From contig NZ_BMED01000005.1 of assembly GCF_014636315.1 (NCBI RefSeq), positions 248,001-312,000 of the forward strand: DNA of 64,000 nt, given 5' to 3'. Shown in pieces: positions 1-8,219 of the stretch (its first letter is position 1; each line of letters opens with the position of its first letter). The notes beneath the pieces were generated by a model. The model made no database searches and was not told the origin of the DNA. It was given only the letters and a program-made list of their open reading frames with translations. Source of the DNA: Parundibacterium terreum. Lineage in GTDB: Bacteria > Pseudomonadota > Gammaproteobacteria > Burkholderiales > Burkholderiaceae_D. The translations under genes were made by a program, and so were the position numbers.

Positions 1-1286
1 TGGATCAGCATGCCGCACAGCATCACGATGAATAGCAGTATGGCCTGCAGCGAAATCAAGGCAAATAATTTGGACAGCAACGGCAGCCAGTTGGGAACGG
101 GCAGCGCATCCAGCAGTTGCGAGATGCGCGCATCGCGTTCGCGCCATACCAGCTCGCCGGCATAGAATGTCGTAATGATCAAAATGAATAGGCCAAAGCT
201 GCCGCCCAGCAGTTGCAGTACTGCATAGGTCACAGGATACGTGGTGGTGCCGAACATCTTGCCGACATTGTCGGACATGGCAAACATGAACAAGACGCCG
301 GTCAGCAGAATGACAATGAAATAGACATTCTTGACGGTTTCCTTCAGGTTCAGCCAGCTTTGCTTGATAAAGAGCTGGAACAGGCTGCGGCTGGCGAAAT
401 TGGGAATGGCGCGGACCAACTGCGCGGGAGCGCTGGAGACTTCCTCGTTCGCAGTTTTCTTTTGCTTGCCGCTGGTGTTGATTGCGGTAAAGCTAAAGCG
501 CCAATAGCCGATCGCAAAAATGCAGGCGCCGATCGCAAGCCATATAAGCCGGTTCGCCAGGTAGAGTCCTTGCAATGGTACCAGCCTGTGATTTTTTTCA
601 GCGATGCTCCAGTACTCGGTCACGCGGGAAATGGCGGACGAGCCGAAGGCGTCAATCAGCGCGGCCAGTGTGCGGTCATCCAGATCTTTGCCCAGCGATT
701 TGGCGATCATATAACCTATCAGCAGCACGACACTGGAGATATACACTGGCAGCATGCGCTTGAAGACTGCCCCCAGCATGAAGAACAGCGCACCGAAGAC
801 CAGGAAGTTCGGCATGATGGAGAAGAAATACGGCAGGAAATAGGCGCCGGGAATGATAGGCCCCAGCCGGTTTGCTTCTATGCCCGGCAGATAGCACCCC
901 AGCCATGCACCCAGCCCTATGCTGGAGAAAATGGCGAGCAGCGTCAGGTAGGCACCCAGGAAACGGCCGCCCAGATACTGATATTTTTTAAGCGGGGCAG
1001 TATAGAAAAAATGCCAGATATTATGTTCCGCATCCTGCTGCACACCGCGCCCCATCATCGCGGCGACAATCACAATGCCCATATAGCCCAGGAAGGTAAT
1101 CGTCTGTGAAACCGACACCGGCGCATTGATGCTGACTTTGCCGCCAAACGACACTACTGCTCCGGAAAAAGCGCCGCCCGCGGCTGCCATCCACAGCATT
1201 GCCAGGGCAAAGAACATTAGGAAATACACATAGGTCGAGATGCTGGTAAATCTTTGCCTCAGCTCAAATTGAAGAATCGCAAACAT
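1..1286 (-). CDS. ABC-2 type transporter permease, partial (C-terminus beyond left edge)
   Basis: The reading frame is open from the ATG at 1286 down to base 1 with no stop, so about 428 residues are visible. It begins MFAILQFELRQRF, then shows several hydrophobic segments separated by short loops (for example around residues 20-40, 60-80, 105-130, 160-185), as in an inner-membrane exporter permease. An AGGAG ribosome-binding site lies within the 10-base gap after the upstream ATPase gene, so the two are co-transcribed and presumably form one exporter. The stretch with DAFG and VTEYWSIAEKN near residues 210-230 resembles large permeases that carry an M1-type aminopeptidase domain at the C-terminus; that part lies outside the window, so this subtype is inference. 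The substrate is unknown. Confidence 0.8.
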   Translation of the reverse strand, partial: MFAILQFELRQRFTSISTYVYFLMFFALAMLWMAAAGGAFSGAVVSFGGKVSINAPVSVSQTITFLGYMGIVIVAAMMGRGVQQDAEHNIWHFFYTAPLKKYQYLGGRFLGAYLTLLAIFSSIGLGAWLGCYLPGIEANRLGPIIPGAYFLPYFFSIMPNFLVFGALFFMLGAVFKRMLPVYISSVVLLIGYMIAKSLGKDLDDRTLAALIDAFGSSAISRVTEYWSIAEKNHRLVPLQGLYLANRLIWLAIGACIFAIGYWRFSFTAINTSGKQKKTANEEVSSAPAQLVRAIPNFASRSLFQLFIKQSWLNLKETVKNVYFIVILLTGVLFMFAMSDNVGKMFGTTTYPVTYAVLQLLGGSFGLFILIITTFYAGELVWRERDARISQLLDALPVPNWLPLLSKLFALISLQAILLFIVMLCGMLI

Positions 1287-1296
1287 GCATCGCTCC

Positions 1297-2211
1297 TTAA
1301 GCTGCCAGCGTTTGTTGTGCTGCTGCAGCGGGAGCATCTGCAAACAGGCCTGCCATCGCGGCAAAGTAAACGTCTTCCAGGTCGCCTTGAGTAGGGCTGA
1401 ATTCGCCGGCTGGCTGGGTATCTGCATACACATGTATCAGTGTGCGGCCAGCGGTGAGGCGGCTGGAGATGACCTTATGCTGTTGCTGGAACGCAGCCAG
1501 TTCGCTCTTGTCGATGAAACGCTTCCAGATCTTGCCCTGGATCTGGTCTATCAGTTGCAACGGCTGGCCGGTCAGGATGACCGAACCTTTGTTAATGACT
1601 GCCATATTGGCGCACAAGTCTGCCACGTCTTCGACGATATGAGTGGACAGGATCACGATCTTGTCTGCACCGATGTCGGACAGCAGATTATGGAAACGCA
1701 CGCGCTCTTCCGGGTCCAGGCCGGCGGTAGGTTCGTCCACGATGATCAGCTTGGGATCGCCCAGCAGGGCCTGGGCAATGCCGAAGCGCTGGCGCATCCC
1801 GCCGGAAAATCCACCGAGGTGTTTATTCTTCACCTGATATAGATTGGTCTGGTGCAGCAGGCCTTCCACTACTTCCTTGCGCTGCTTTTTTTGATCCAGT
1901 CCCTTCAGGACCGCAAAATGGTCCAGCAGGTCATAGGCGCTTACCTTGGGATAAAGGCCGAAATCCTGCGGCAGGTAACCCAGTACGCGCCTGATTTCAT
2001 CCTTGTTTTCTCGGATGTCGATGGTATCCAGGCGGGCGCTGCCGGAGTCTGCATCCTGCAAGGTGGCCAGCGTGCGCATCAGGGTCGATTTGCCGGCGCC
2101 ATTAGGGCCTAGCAGGCCGAACATGCCTGCGGGGATGGTCAATGAAATATTATTGAGTGCAGTAACGCCGTTGCTATAAGTCTTAGACAGATTATGTATG
2201 CGTAATTCCAT
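1297..2211 (-). CDS. ABC exporter ATP-binding protein
   Basis: A 304-residue nucleotide-binding subunit that would power the adjacent permease. It has a Walker A GPNGAGKS at residues 35-42, Q-loop Gln82, signature FSGGMRQR at 135-142, Walker B LIIVDE at 155-160 and switch His191, so it should be catalytically competent. The signature followed by MRQR and the short C-terminal extension are typical of ABC-2/drug-type exporters (CcmA/NatA class). It is the first gene of a two-gene minus-strand operon, 10 bases ahead of the permease, with a near-consensus promoter about 50 bases upstream. The substrate cannot be told from the sequence. Confidence 0.93.
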   Translation of the reverse strand: MELRIHNLSKTYSNGVTALNNISLTIPAGMFGLLGPNGAGKSTLMRTLATLQDADSGSARLDTIDIRENKDEIRRVLGYLPQDFGLYPKVSAYDLLDHFAVLKGLDQKKQRKEVVEGLLHQTNLYQVKNKHLGGFSGGMRQRFGIAQALLGDPKLIIVDEPTAGLDPEERVRFHNLLSDIGADKIVILSTHIVEDVADLCANMAVINKGSVILTGQPLQLIDQIQGKIWKRFIDKSELAAFQQQHKVISSRLTAGRTLIHVYADTQPAGEFSPTQGDLEDVYFAAMAGLFADAPAAAAQQTLAA

Positions 2212-2261
2212 TGCCAGTCCTTGAGATGAGTTTATTGTTGTGCCGCAGTATGCGTAGATGC

Positions 2262-2289
2262 ATGATACTTTGGCTTTTTAAAATGACAA
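2262..2289 (-). promoter_or_regulatory. Sigma-70 type promoter of the ABC exporter operon
   Basis: On the minus strand TTGTCA (2289-2284) and TATCAT (2267-2262) are separated by 16 bases. Each matches its consensus hexamer in five of six positions. It lies about 50 bases ahead of the ATPase start codon and points towards it. No operator was recognised. Confidence 0.55.
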
Positions 2290-2497
2290 GTATTTTTATC
2301 GTGGGCATATTGTTTTGATCAATTGCCCGCGATTGTCGACAATAGATGGACGGAGAGCGGCTTGCCAGCGGCATGTGATGAAACCGCCGAAGATGAGGAT
2401 GGAAGCCTGATGACTGAGGACGAGTCAGGGAGGGGATGCCATTCAAGAAAAATGCTGCCTCGCCATACTGCACTTCTTGCCGATTTAAAAAATTGGA

Positions 2498-2526
2498 TGC
2501 ACGATTACGATGTGATGCGCTATAAT
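2498..2526 (+). promoter_or_regulatory. Promoter of the 4.5S RNA gene
   Basis: A perfect TATAAT at 2521-2526 lies seven bases before the predicted RNA 5' end at 2534, the spacing expected for a -10 box. The -35 region is weak: TGCACG at 2498-2503 gives a 17-base spacer but only three consensus matches. Confidence 0.6.
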
Positions 2527-2533
2527 GTGCGCT

Positions 2534-2630
2534 GGCGGGCCCCTGCGCATTGCGGCATGGCCAATCTGGTCAGGTCGGGAACGAAGCAGCCACAGTCATT
2601 TCCCGCAAGTGCCGCAGACAAGGCTCGCCT
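2534..2630 (+). ncRNA. ffs: 4.5S signal recognition particle RNA
   Basis: This RNA pairs with Ffh (SRP54) and targets nascent membrane and secreted proteins to the Sec machinery. The conserved domain IV is clear: GGTCAGGTCGGGAACG followed by AAGCAGCC, which forms the Ffh-binding internal loop and GGAA-type tetraloop region. The outer stem is closed by GGCGGGCC at the 5' end and GGCTCGCC at the 3' end, with one G-U pair. The length of about 97 nt fits the short bacterial form. A perfect -10 box precedes it and a T-rich stretch follows. The end points are accurate to a few bases. Confidence 0.93.
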
Positions 2631-2791
2631 CTTTCCTTACTATCATCCGATAGATCAAAAATTCCCCTGTTGGTATTCCGACTCAATGCTTCCGCCATGG
2701 ATGCTTGTGCCTTGTGTTTTCCTTGCAATCCCGTGTGTTTGAAATTAACCTGAAGACGCTGTTTTTTTCTATCAACATCTTTGGAGACACC

Positions 2792-3256
2792 ATGAAAACA
2801 TTGAGCAAAATATTTGCCGTCTGTGCATTGGGATTGGCGATGATGGCTCCGGCCCACGCTGCGGATGATAAGGGAACGTCGGAACAGGCGGTAGCGATGG
2901 TGAAAAAAGCGATTGCCTATATCAAAGAAGTCGGCAAGGAAAAAGCATTTGCCGAATTTGCCAATCCTGCTAACACTCAATTCCACGACAGAGACCTCTA
3001 TCTATTTGTGTATGACCTTAACGGCAATACGCTTGCGCATGGCAATAATCCCAAAATGGTAGGAAAAAGCCTGATCGACCTGAAAGACGGCGACGGTAAG
3101 CCCATCATTCGCGAGATGATCACCCTGGTCAACACCAAGGGTAAAGGCTGGGCGGATTATAAATGGCCTAATCCGGTGACGAAGACGCTGGAGCAAAAAT
3201 CCAGCTACGTGGAAAAAGTGGACAATTATTTTGTCGGTTGCGGCATCTATAAATAG
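2792..3256 (+). CDS. Secreted single-Cache domain protein
   Basis: The start at 2792 has a GGAG ribosome-binding site and gives a 154-residue protein with a clean Sec signal peptide ending AHA at residues 21-23; an upstream in-frame start lacks such a site. The mature part matches the small periplasmic Cache family: an N-terminal helix (EQAVAMVKKA), a core with DLYLFVYDLNGNTLAHG, and the family-typical ending VDNYFVGCGIYK. Cache domains bind small ligands, usually as sensor parts of chemoreceptors or kinases. Here there is no membrane anchor or output domain, so it may act as a soluble binding protein. The ligand and partner are unknown. It appears monocistronic. Confidence 0.85.
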   Translation: MKTLSKIFAVCALGLAMMAPAHAADDKGTSEQAVAMVKKAIAYIKEVGKEKAFAEFANPANTQFHDRDLYLFVYDLNGNTLAHGNNPKMVGKSLIDLKDGDGKPIIREMITLVNTKGKGWADYKWPNPVTKTLEQKSSYVEKVDNYFVGCGIYK

Positions 3257-3330
3257 ATCAACGACGATACGGCGCGCCCTCCAGCTTAGAACTCATGAGG
3301 GCCGCCGGCTTAAGCAGCGCAATTGCTTTC

Positions 3331-4245
3331 TTATTTTCCTGAATCATCCGATTCTTCGAGCTTCGCGAATTTCCCCCTTAAAAAAACCAGTAGCGCCCTG
3401 ACTCTCGGAGATGCGCTATTCCTGTGCGGGTACACCACATTCAGCGGAACCTCGTCTCCCAGGTAATTGGGAAGCAGTCGAGCCAATTTGCCGCTGTCCA
3501 GATCCTGCTTCACATCCAGCCAGGATTTATACGCAATCCCCAAGCCTGCCAATGCCCATTCGCGCACCACGGCACCATCGTTGGCCATGCGGTCTCCATG
3601 CACTTTGACCTCGATCAGCTCCTTGCCGGACAGGAAGGGCCAGGTATTGTTCAGGCCCTGCTTCAGGTAGTACAGCAGGCAATTATGGCTGGCAAGGTCG
3701 CGTGGGCTGAGTAGCGGGGGATGGTTCTGTATATAGGTGGGTGACGCGACCAGGATGCGCCGGTTGTCAATCAGATGTTGCGAAACCAGGGTGGAGTCCT
3801 GTTGTTTTCCATAGCGAAATGCCATGTCTACCGGTTCACGGAACAGGTCCACATTGCTGTCCGATAGCTGCAGCGTCAGCGTAATCGCCGTATGGGTTTG
3901 CTGGAATTCGTTCAGCCATGGCAGCAGCACGCTACGGCCCAGGTCGGATGAGGCCGAAATGCGTATATTGCCGCGTATAGTGTCTTTATCAGCGGAGATC
4001 AGGGCCTCACCTTCTTTCAGCAAGGTGAGTGCGCCACGGCTGTATTCCAGAAAAATTTCCCCATCCTGGGTCAGGCGCATACTGCGGGTAGAGCGTACGA
4101 ACAACCTGGTACCCAGTTTTTGCTCCAGCCTTTTCAGGCTGGCGCTGGCTGTCGCAGTGCTGAGTTCAAGGCCTCGCGCCGCCTGTGACAGGTTGCCGGT
4201 CTCGGCAGTGCGTATGAATAATTGCAGGTCGGAGGTGGAGTACAT
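3331..4245 (-). CDS. LysR-family transcriptional regulator
   Basis: A 304-residue regulator from the ATG at 4245; a TTG 33 bases upstream is less likely. The N-terminal winged helix-turn-helix covers about residues 1-60 (DLQLFIRTAETGNLSQAARGL and the recognition helix TASASLKRLEQKLGTRLF). The rest is the effector-binding domain, including FRYGKQ and GLGIAYKSW. The subgroup with SLKRLE and RSTRSMRLT usually controls a divergently transcribed oxidoreductase, which is the arrangement here. The shared 182-base gap contains inverted repeats that are good candidates for its operator. The inducer is unknown. Confidence 0.92.
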   Translation of the reverse strand: MYSTSDLQLFIRTAETGNLSQAARGLELSTATASASLKRLEQKLGTRLFVRSTRSMRLTQDGEIFLEYSRGALTLLKEGEALISADKDTIRGNIRISASSDLGRSVLLPWLNEFQQTHTAITLTLQLSDSNVDLFREPVDMAFRYGKQQDSTLVSQHLIDNRRILVASPTYIQNHPPLLSPRDLASHNCLLYYLKQGLNNTWPFLSGKELIEVKVHGDRMANDGAVVREWALAGLGIAYKSWLDVKQDLDSGKLARLLPNYLGDEVPLNVVYPHRNSASPRVRALLVFLRGKFAKLEESDDSGK

Positions 4246-4274
4246 GCCTTGGAGCCTCGCGGTAAAAATGAATG

Positions 4275-4303
4275 TCAAATTTAATTTGAAAGTAATTCAA
4301 ATT
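4275..4303. promoter_or_regulatory. Inverted-repeat operator between LysR regulator and oxidoreductase
   Basis: Three A/T-rich half-sites lie in a row: TCAAATT (4275-4281), AATTTGAA (4283-4290) and TTCAAATT (4296-4303). The last two form a perfect 8-base inverted repeat around a 5-base spacer, and the first two form a 7-base one around one base. LysR proteins bind such A/T-rich dyads near their own promoter. Assignment as an operator is inference from position and symmetry. Confidence 0.5.
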
Positions 4304-4427
4304 TTTGATTGTTTATCAAATTATCCGATATAAGCATAATCATGGCTAGAGTTAAACGCGCCGCTAAGACGAAAGCGCGCTATCCCAGAGTTTGCCTTGC
4401 CTGAATAACGAATTGAAAGGATGCACC

Positions 4428-5447
4428 ATGAAAGCAGTTGCACTGACCCAATACCTTCCTATAGAGAACCCTGAATCCCTGGTCGATGTAATCCTGGATA
4501 AGCCGGCACCGCAGGGGCGTGATTTGCTGGTAGCCATCAAGGCGATCGCAGTCAATCCTGTTGACACCAAGGTGCGCGCACCGAAAGCGACGGTAGAAAA
4601 ATCTCCACGCGTTCTGGGCTGGGATGCCGCCGGCATTGTTGAGGCAGTCGGCCCGCAGGTGACAGGATTCAAGCCGGGCGACAAAGTGTTTTATGCCGGC
4701 GATATCACACGCCCAGGCAGCAATAGCGAATTTCACCTGGTGGATGAACGCATCGTCGGCCACATGCCGGCCAGCCTCAGCTTTGAACAAGCCGCGGCGC
4801 TGCCGTTGACTGCAATCACTGCCTGGGAATCCTTGTTTGACCGCCTGCGTGTCAGCGCTCCTCCGCACGCCTTGCCCCGTAAGACTATCTTGATTATCGG
4901 CGGCGCAGGAGGCGTGGGTTCCATCGCTGTTCAGTTGGCTGCCAAGGTCGCGGGCCTGAATGTGATTGCGACTGCCTCGCGCCCGGAATCGGCTTCCTGG
5001 GTACGCGAGCTGGGCGCGCATCATGTGATCAGCCACCACGGGGATGTGGCGGCACAAATGAAGGAGTTGGGATATTCGCAGGCGGACTATGTGCTGGTAC
5101 TGAATAATACCGACCAGCACTTTGCGGCTGCGGTCCAGATCGTTGCGCCACAGGGCAGCATCTGTTCCATCGTGGAAAACAGCGGCACGCTGGATATAGG
5201 TGCGCTGAAAGCGAAGAGCATCAGCTTTGTATGGGAGATGATGTTTACCCGCTCCATGTTCACAACGCCGGATGTGGCGGAACAGGGTAATTTGCTGAAT
5301 GAAATTGCCCGCCTGATAGACAGCAAGATCATCACGACCACGCTGAATCAGGTGCTGACGCCGATCAATGCCGCAAATCTGCGTAAAGCCCACGCCTTGC
5401 TGGAGCAGGGCAGTGCGATAGGCAAGATAGTATTGAAAGACTTTTAA
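4428..5447 (+). CDS. MDR-family NAD(P)H-dependent quinone oxidoreductase-like protein
   Basis: A 339-residue medium-chain dehydrogenase/reductase from the ATG at 4428, which has GAAAGG upstream; an earlier TTG is unlikely. The N-terminal GroES-like domain (VNPVDTKVRAP, VLGWDAAGIVEAVG) is followed by a Rossmann fold with GGAGGVGS at residues 158-165. The Cys/His ligands of a catalytic zinc are absent, so despite the common name zinc-type alcohol dehydrogenase it should act like a zinc-independent NADPH:quinone reductase. It is divergent from the LysR gene and probably under its control, and is followed by a terminator. The physiological substrate is unknown. Confidence 0.9.
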   Translation: MKAVALTQYLPIENPESLVDVILDKPAPQGRDLLVAIKAIAVNPVDTKVRAPKATVEKSPRVLGWDAAGIVEAVGPQVTGFKPGDKVFYAGDITRPGSNSEFHLVDERIVGHMPASLSFEQAAALPLTAITAWESLFDRLRVSAPPHALPRKTILIIGGAGGVGSIAVQLAAKVAGLNVIATASRPESASWVRELGAHHVISHHGDVAAQMKELGYSQADYVLVLNNTDQHFAAAVQIVAPQGSICSIVENSGTLDIGALKAKSISFVWEMMFTRSMFTTPDVAEQGNLLNEIARLIDSKIITTTLNQVLTPINAANLRKAHALLEQGSAIGKIVLKDF

Positions 5448-5464
5448 GCAGGATTGCTAAATCG

Positions 5465-5490
5465 AATTGCCGGACTATGTCGGCAATTTT
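5465..5490 (+). terminator. Rho-independent terminator of the oxidoreductase gene
   Basis: AATTGCCG (5465-5472) and CGGCAATT (5481-5488) form a perfect 8-base stem with an 8-base loop, ending in a short T run. It starts 17 bases after the stop codon. Confidence 0.6.
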
Positions 5491-5512
5491 GAAGGTAGGC
5501 ACAACAATGCGA

Positions 5513-5549
5513 GGATAGCGCGGCGATAGCAGTAATAGCCGCGCTATCC
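5513..5549. terminator. Strong hairpin between two convergent genes
   Basis: GGATAGCGCGGC (5513-5524) and GCCGCGCTATCC (5538-5549) form a perfect 12-base stem with a 13-base loop. It lies just after the stop codon of the PEP-CTERM gene on the minus strand and after the terminator of the plus-strand gene. Neither side has a strong T tract, so it may act as a transcript-end stabiliser as much as a terminator. Confidence 0.5.
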
Positions 5550-5556
5550 CGTTTGT

Positions 5557-6225
5557 TTATTTGCCGGATGATTTGGCGGTTTTGCGGCGGCGGGATGCAA
5601 AGGCAAGCATACCCAGACCCAGGCTCATTGAAGCCAAAGTAGCGGGTTCGGGCACTGTGCTCGCTGCTGCACTCTTGCCCAGGCTGTTGACGCTGACAGC
5701 ATCCAGGTAAGAACCGTAGCTGGATGCGGATGTGGGGCCCAGGGATTTGAAGCTGAGCGTTGTGTTATCGGACAGTGCTTGCAGATTGCTGAAGTCGTAC
5801 GCTACCCAGCCGCTATTGGCCGCAGCGGTAATTTTGCCCAGGTCCAGATTGCCCCAGAATACTTCCATGGAGCTGGCGGCGCCCGATGGCGTGTCCGAGC
5901 GGCCGGAAAAGACGAAAGACAAGTCATACAGGCCGCCTGCCGTGGTATGCAGCGATTGCGAGACGGTGGTCAATCCGTCTGAATTCAGTTCCAGGTATTG
6001 CACGCCTTCATAAGCGACGTCAAAGACATTCAGACCACCGGAATTGCTGCCTTTTTGCACTTCGAAAGCGCCGGTGGAGGTCCAGCCGGTGATGGAAGAC
6101 ATCGTGGTCCAGGAACCGTCAAATTTGTTTGCTTCAAAGCCGCCATTGGTGACGATATTCGCAGCGGAGCTTGCAGCAGAGGCGCACACTAACGCGGTCA
6201 AGGCCAGTAATTTGAATGTTTTCAT
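5557..6225 (-). CDS. PEP-CTERM sorting-domain protein (DUF642-like surface protein)
   Basis: The start at 6225 gives 222 residues with a Sec signal peptide ending near SSAA at 19-22. The mature part has a jelly-roll-like region typical of choice-of-anchor/DUF642 proteins (NIVTNGGFEANKFDGSW, GVQYLELNSDG, YDLSFVFSGRSD). The C-terminus is a canonical PEP-CTERM tripartite signal from residue 191: VPEPAT, a hydrophobic helix (SLGLGMLAFA) and a basic cluster SRRRK. Such tails are recognised by an exosortase (EpsH/XrtA type) and the proteins are usually exported with exopolysaccharide. No exosortase or polysaccharide genes are in the window, so processing must depend on a remote locus. The binding target is unknown. 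Confidence 0.9.
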   Translation of the reverse strand: MKTFKLLALTALVCASAASSAANIVTNGGFEANKFDGSWTTMSSITGWTSTGAFEVQKGSNSGGLNVFDVAYEGVQYLELNSDGLTTVSQSLHTTAGGLYDLSFVFSGRSDTPSGAASSMEVFWGNLDLGKITAAANSGWVAYDFSNLQALSDNTTLSFKSLGPTSASSYGSYLDAVSVNSLGKSAAASTVPEPATLASMSLGLGMLAFASRRRKTAKSSGK

Positions 6226-6481
6226 GGACGGCACCCAGATTGTATTGAAGAAAGATGTTGCCATCTTACAAGAAATGGGTGCGAACAATTGTCACAAATC
6301 AATAAATCCTTGATTTTGTTCAGGAAAATTAATTATATGGCTATGAATAAGCTATAAATTGCCAACGCAAATGTCGTTTATTTGTTGCTTATGAGAAAAA
6401 AATAATGCGCCGGCATCATGGGATGCCGGTGCAAAACGTTTTGATACGGTGATTTTTACAGGGATAGTGCTTTCCACGGAA

Positions 6482-8131
6482 TCATGGGCCTGGCCATGCG
6501 CGCTCCAGGATCTGCTGCTGCACCTGGGCATTGGCCAGCCCGCCCAGGCTACCGTAGACGCGGCCGTTTTGCGCGTCTGAGCGGCTGTCAATAAACACAC
6601 TGGCGTGTGCGGCACGGCTGTGCTGTTGCATCAACAGGCCTTGCATTGCCAGTACCAGTTTTTGTACCAGCCTGCGGGCCTGCATTTCTCTTTCCTCTGG
6701 TGGCGCCGATAGTTGTAAGCGTAGTTCATCAGCCTGCGCCTGCAATGCGGCTGATGGCGATTGCTCCAATTGTGCCAGCAGCAAATGCAGGCCTTCTGGA
6801 TCGCGCTCCATTGCCCGCAAGACGTCCAGGCACATCACATTGCCCGAACCTTCCCAGATTGAGTTGACCGGCGCTTCACGGTAATAGCGCGCCATCGGCC
6901 CGGTTTCTACATAGCCGTTGCCGCCCCAGACTTCCATGCACTCGCCGGTAAATTCCAGCGCACGCTTGCAGATCCAGAATTTGGCGGCGGGAGTGATGAT
7001 GCGTTTCCATGCGCGTTGCAGCGGATCATTAGGCTCTTCCAGCGCGCTGGCCAGCTTCAGCATCAGCAGGGTTGCCGCTTCGCTTTCCAGTGCCAGGTCG
7101 GCCAGCACATTGCGCATGAGGGGCTGGTCTGCCAGCAGGCGGCCAAAGGCCTTGCGGTGCCGCGCATGGTGGATTGCCTGCGTCAGCGCCTGGCGCATCA
7201 GCGCAGCGCTGCCTATCACGCAATCCAGCCGGGTCAGATTGGCCATTTCTATGATGGTAGGAATGCCGCGGCCTTCCTCGCCGACCATTACGCCATACGC
7301 ATTCTGGAATTCCACTTCGCTGCTGGAGTTGGATTTGTTGCCCAGCTTGTCCTTCAGGCGCTGGATCAGGATGGGGTTCTTGCTGCCGTCAGGCTTCCAG
7401 CGCGGCACGAAGAAGCAGGACAGGCCCGCATCGGTGCGAGCCAGTACCAGATGAGCGTCGCACATGGGCGCGGAAAAGAACCACTTATGCCCGGTCAACA
7501 GGTATTCTGCGCCGCGGCCCAGTCCTGACAAAGGCTCTGCAACGGTCGTATTGCTGCGCACGTCGGAGCCGCCCTGTTTTTCCGTCATGCCCATGCCTAT
7601 CAGTATCGATTTCTTTTGTGTGATAGGCAGGTCGCGCGGATCGTGTTCGGTGGAAAACAGCTTGTCCTTGAGTGCCGCATAGAGCCTGGGTTCCTGCTGC
7701 AGCACGGGGATGGACGCGAATGTCATCGTGGTGGGACACAGTGAGCCCGATTCCACCTGCGACTGCAGATAATAGCCGGCAGCGCGGGCAACGTGCGCGC
7801 CGGTTTTTTGTTCTGCCCACGGCATCGCATGCAGGCCTTCGCGCCTCAGCAAGGTGAGTAGCTGGTGCCAGCTTGGGTGAAAGTCCACCGTGTCTGCACG
7901 GTTGCCGAAACGGTCGTGGGTGTGCAGCTCGGGCAAATGATGATTGGCCAGTTCGCCCAGTTGCAATACCTCCTTGCTGCCGAGTTCTGCGCCGAACTGA
8001 TCCAGTCTATCTGCATGCCAGCCGGCCTGAGAGCGTTGCAACCCCTCCATTAGTGCCGCATCCTGCCTGAAAATATTGTAGTCTTGCAGCTCGGGAACCT
8101 GATTGCTGACCTGATGGGTTTGCCATTGCAT
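6482..8131 (-). CDS. aidB: AidB-type acyl-CoA dehydrogenase-like flavoprotein
   Basis: A 549-residue protein resembling E. coli AidB along its length: WQTHQVSNQVPELQDYN at the start, then AGSLCPTTMTF-like region (SGSLCPTTMTF), GMGMTEKQGGSDV, GHKWFFSAP, RLKDKLGNKSN and VNSIWEGSGNVMCLD. AidB binds FAD and DNA and is part of the adaptive response to alkylation damage in E. coli; its catalytic role is uncertain. The alternative is an ordinary isovaleryl-CoA-dehydrogenase relative, but the conserved N-terminal extension favours AidB. It is transcribed away from a TetR regulator across an 88-base gap, which suggests TetR rather than Ada control. Confidence 0.9.
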   Translation of the reverse strand: MQWQTHQVSNQVPELQDYNIFRQDAALMEGLQRSQAGWHADRLDQFGAELGSKEVLQLGELANHHLPELHTHDRFGNRADTVDFHPSWHQLLTLLRREGLHAMPWAEQKTGAHVARAAGYYLQSQVESGSLCPTTMTFASIPVLQQEPRLYAALKDKLFSTEHDPRDLPITQKKSILIGMGMTEKQGGSDVRSNTTVAEPLSGLGRGAEYLLTGHKWFFSAPMCDAHLVLARTDAGLSCFFVPRWKPDGSKNPILIQRLKDKLGNKSNSSSEVEFQNAYGVMVGEEGRGIPTIIEMANLTRLDCVIGSAALMRQALTQAIHHARHRKAFGRLLADQPLMRNVLADLALESEAATLLMLKLASALEEPNDPLQRAWKRIITPAAKFWICKRALEFTGECMEVWGGNGYVETGPMARYYREAPVNSIWEGSGNVMCLDVLRAMERDPEGLHLLLAQLEQSPSAALQAQADELRLQLSAPPEEREMQARRLVQKLVLAMQGLLMQQHSRAAHASVFIDSRSDAQNGRVYGSLGGLANAQVQQQILERAWPGP

Positions 8132-8219
8132 GCTGATCTCCTGATGGTTTTTCTATAATCCTTGTACTTTCTAGTTTATTCCTGATGCAAGCCATGGATG
8201 TTCGTTTTTTAAGCAGGCA

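Noticed and set aside
213..1109. Long plus-strand frame of 298 codons
   Set aside because: It is antisense to the open ABC permease frame, which has membrane segments, a ribosome-binding site and an ATPase partner. The plus-strand product has no recognisable domain.
2323..2742. Plus-strand frame of 139 codons across the 4.5S RNA
   Set aside because: It runs through the ffs promoter and the whole RNA gene, and its product has no domain or ribosome-binding site.
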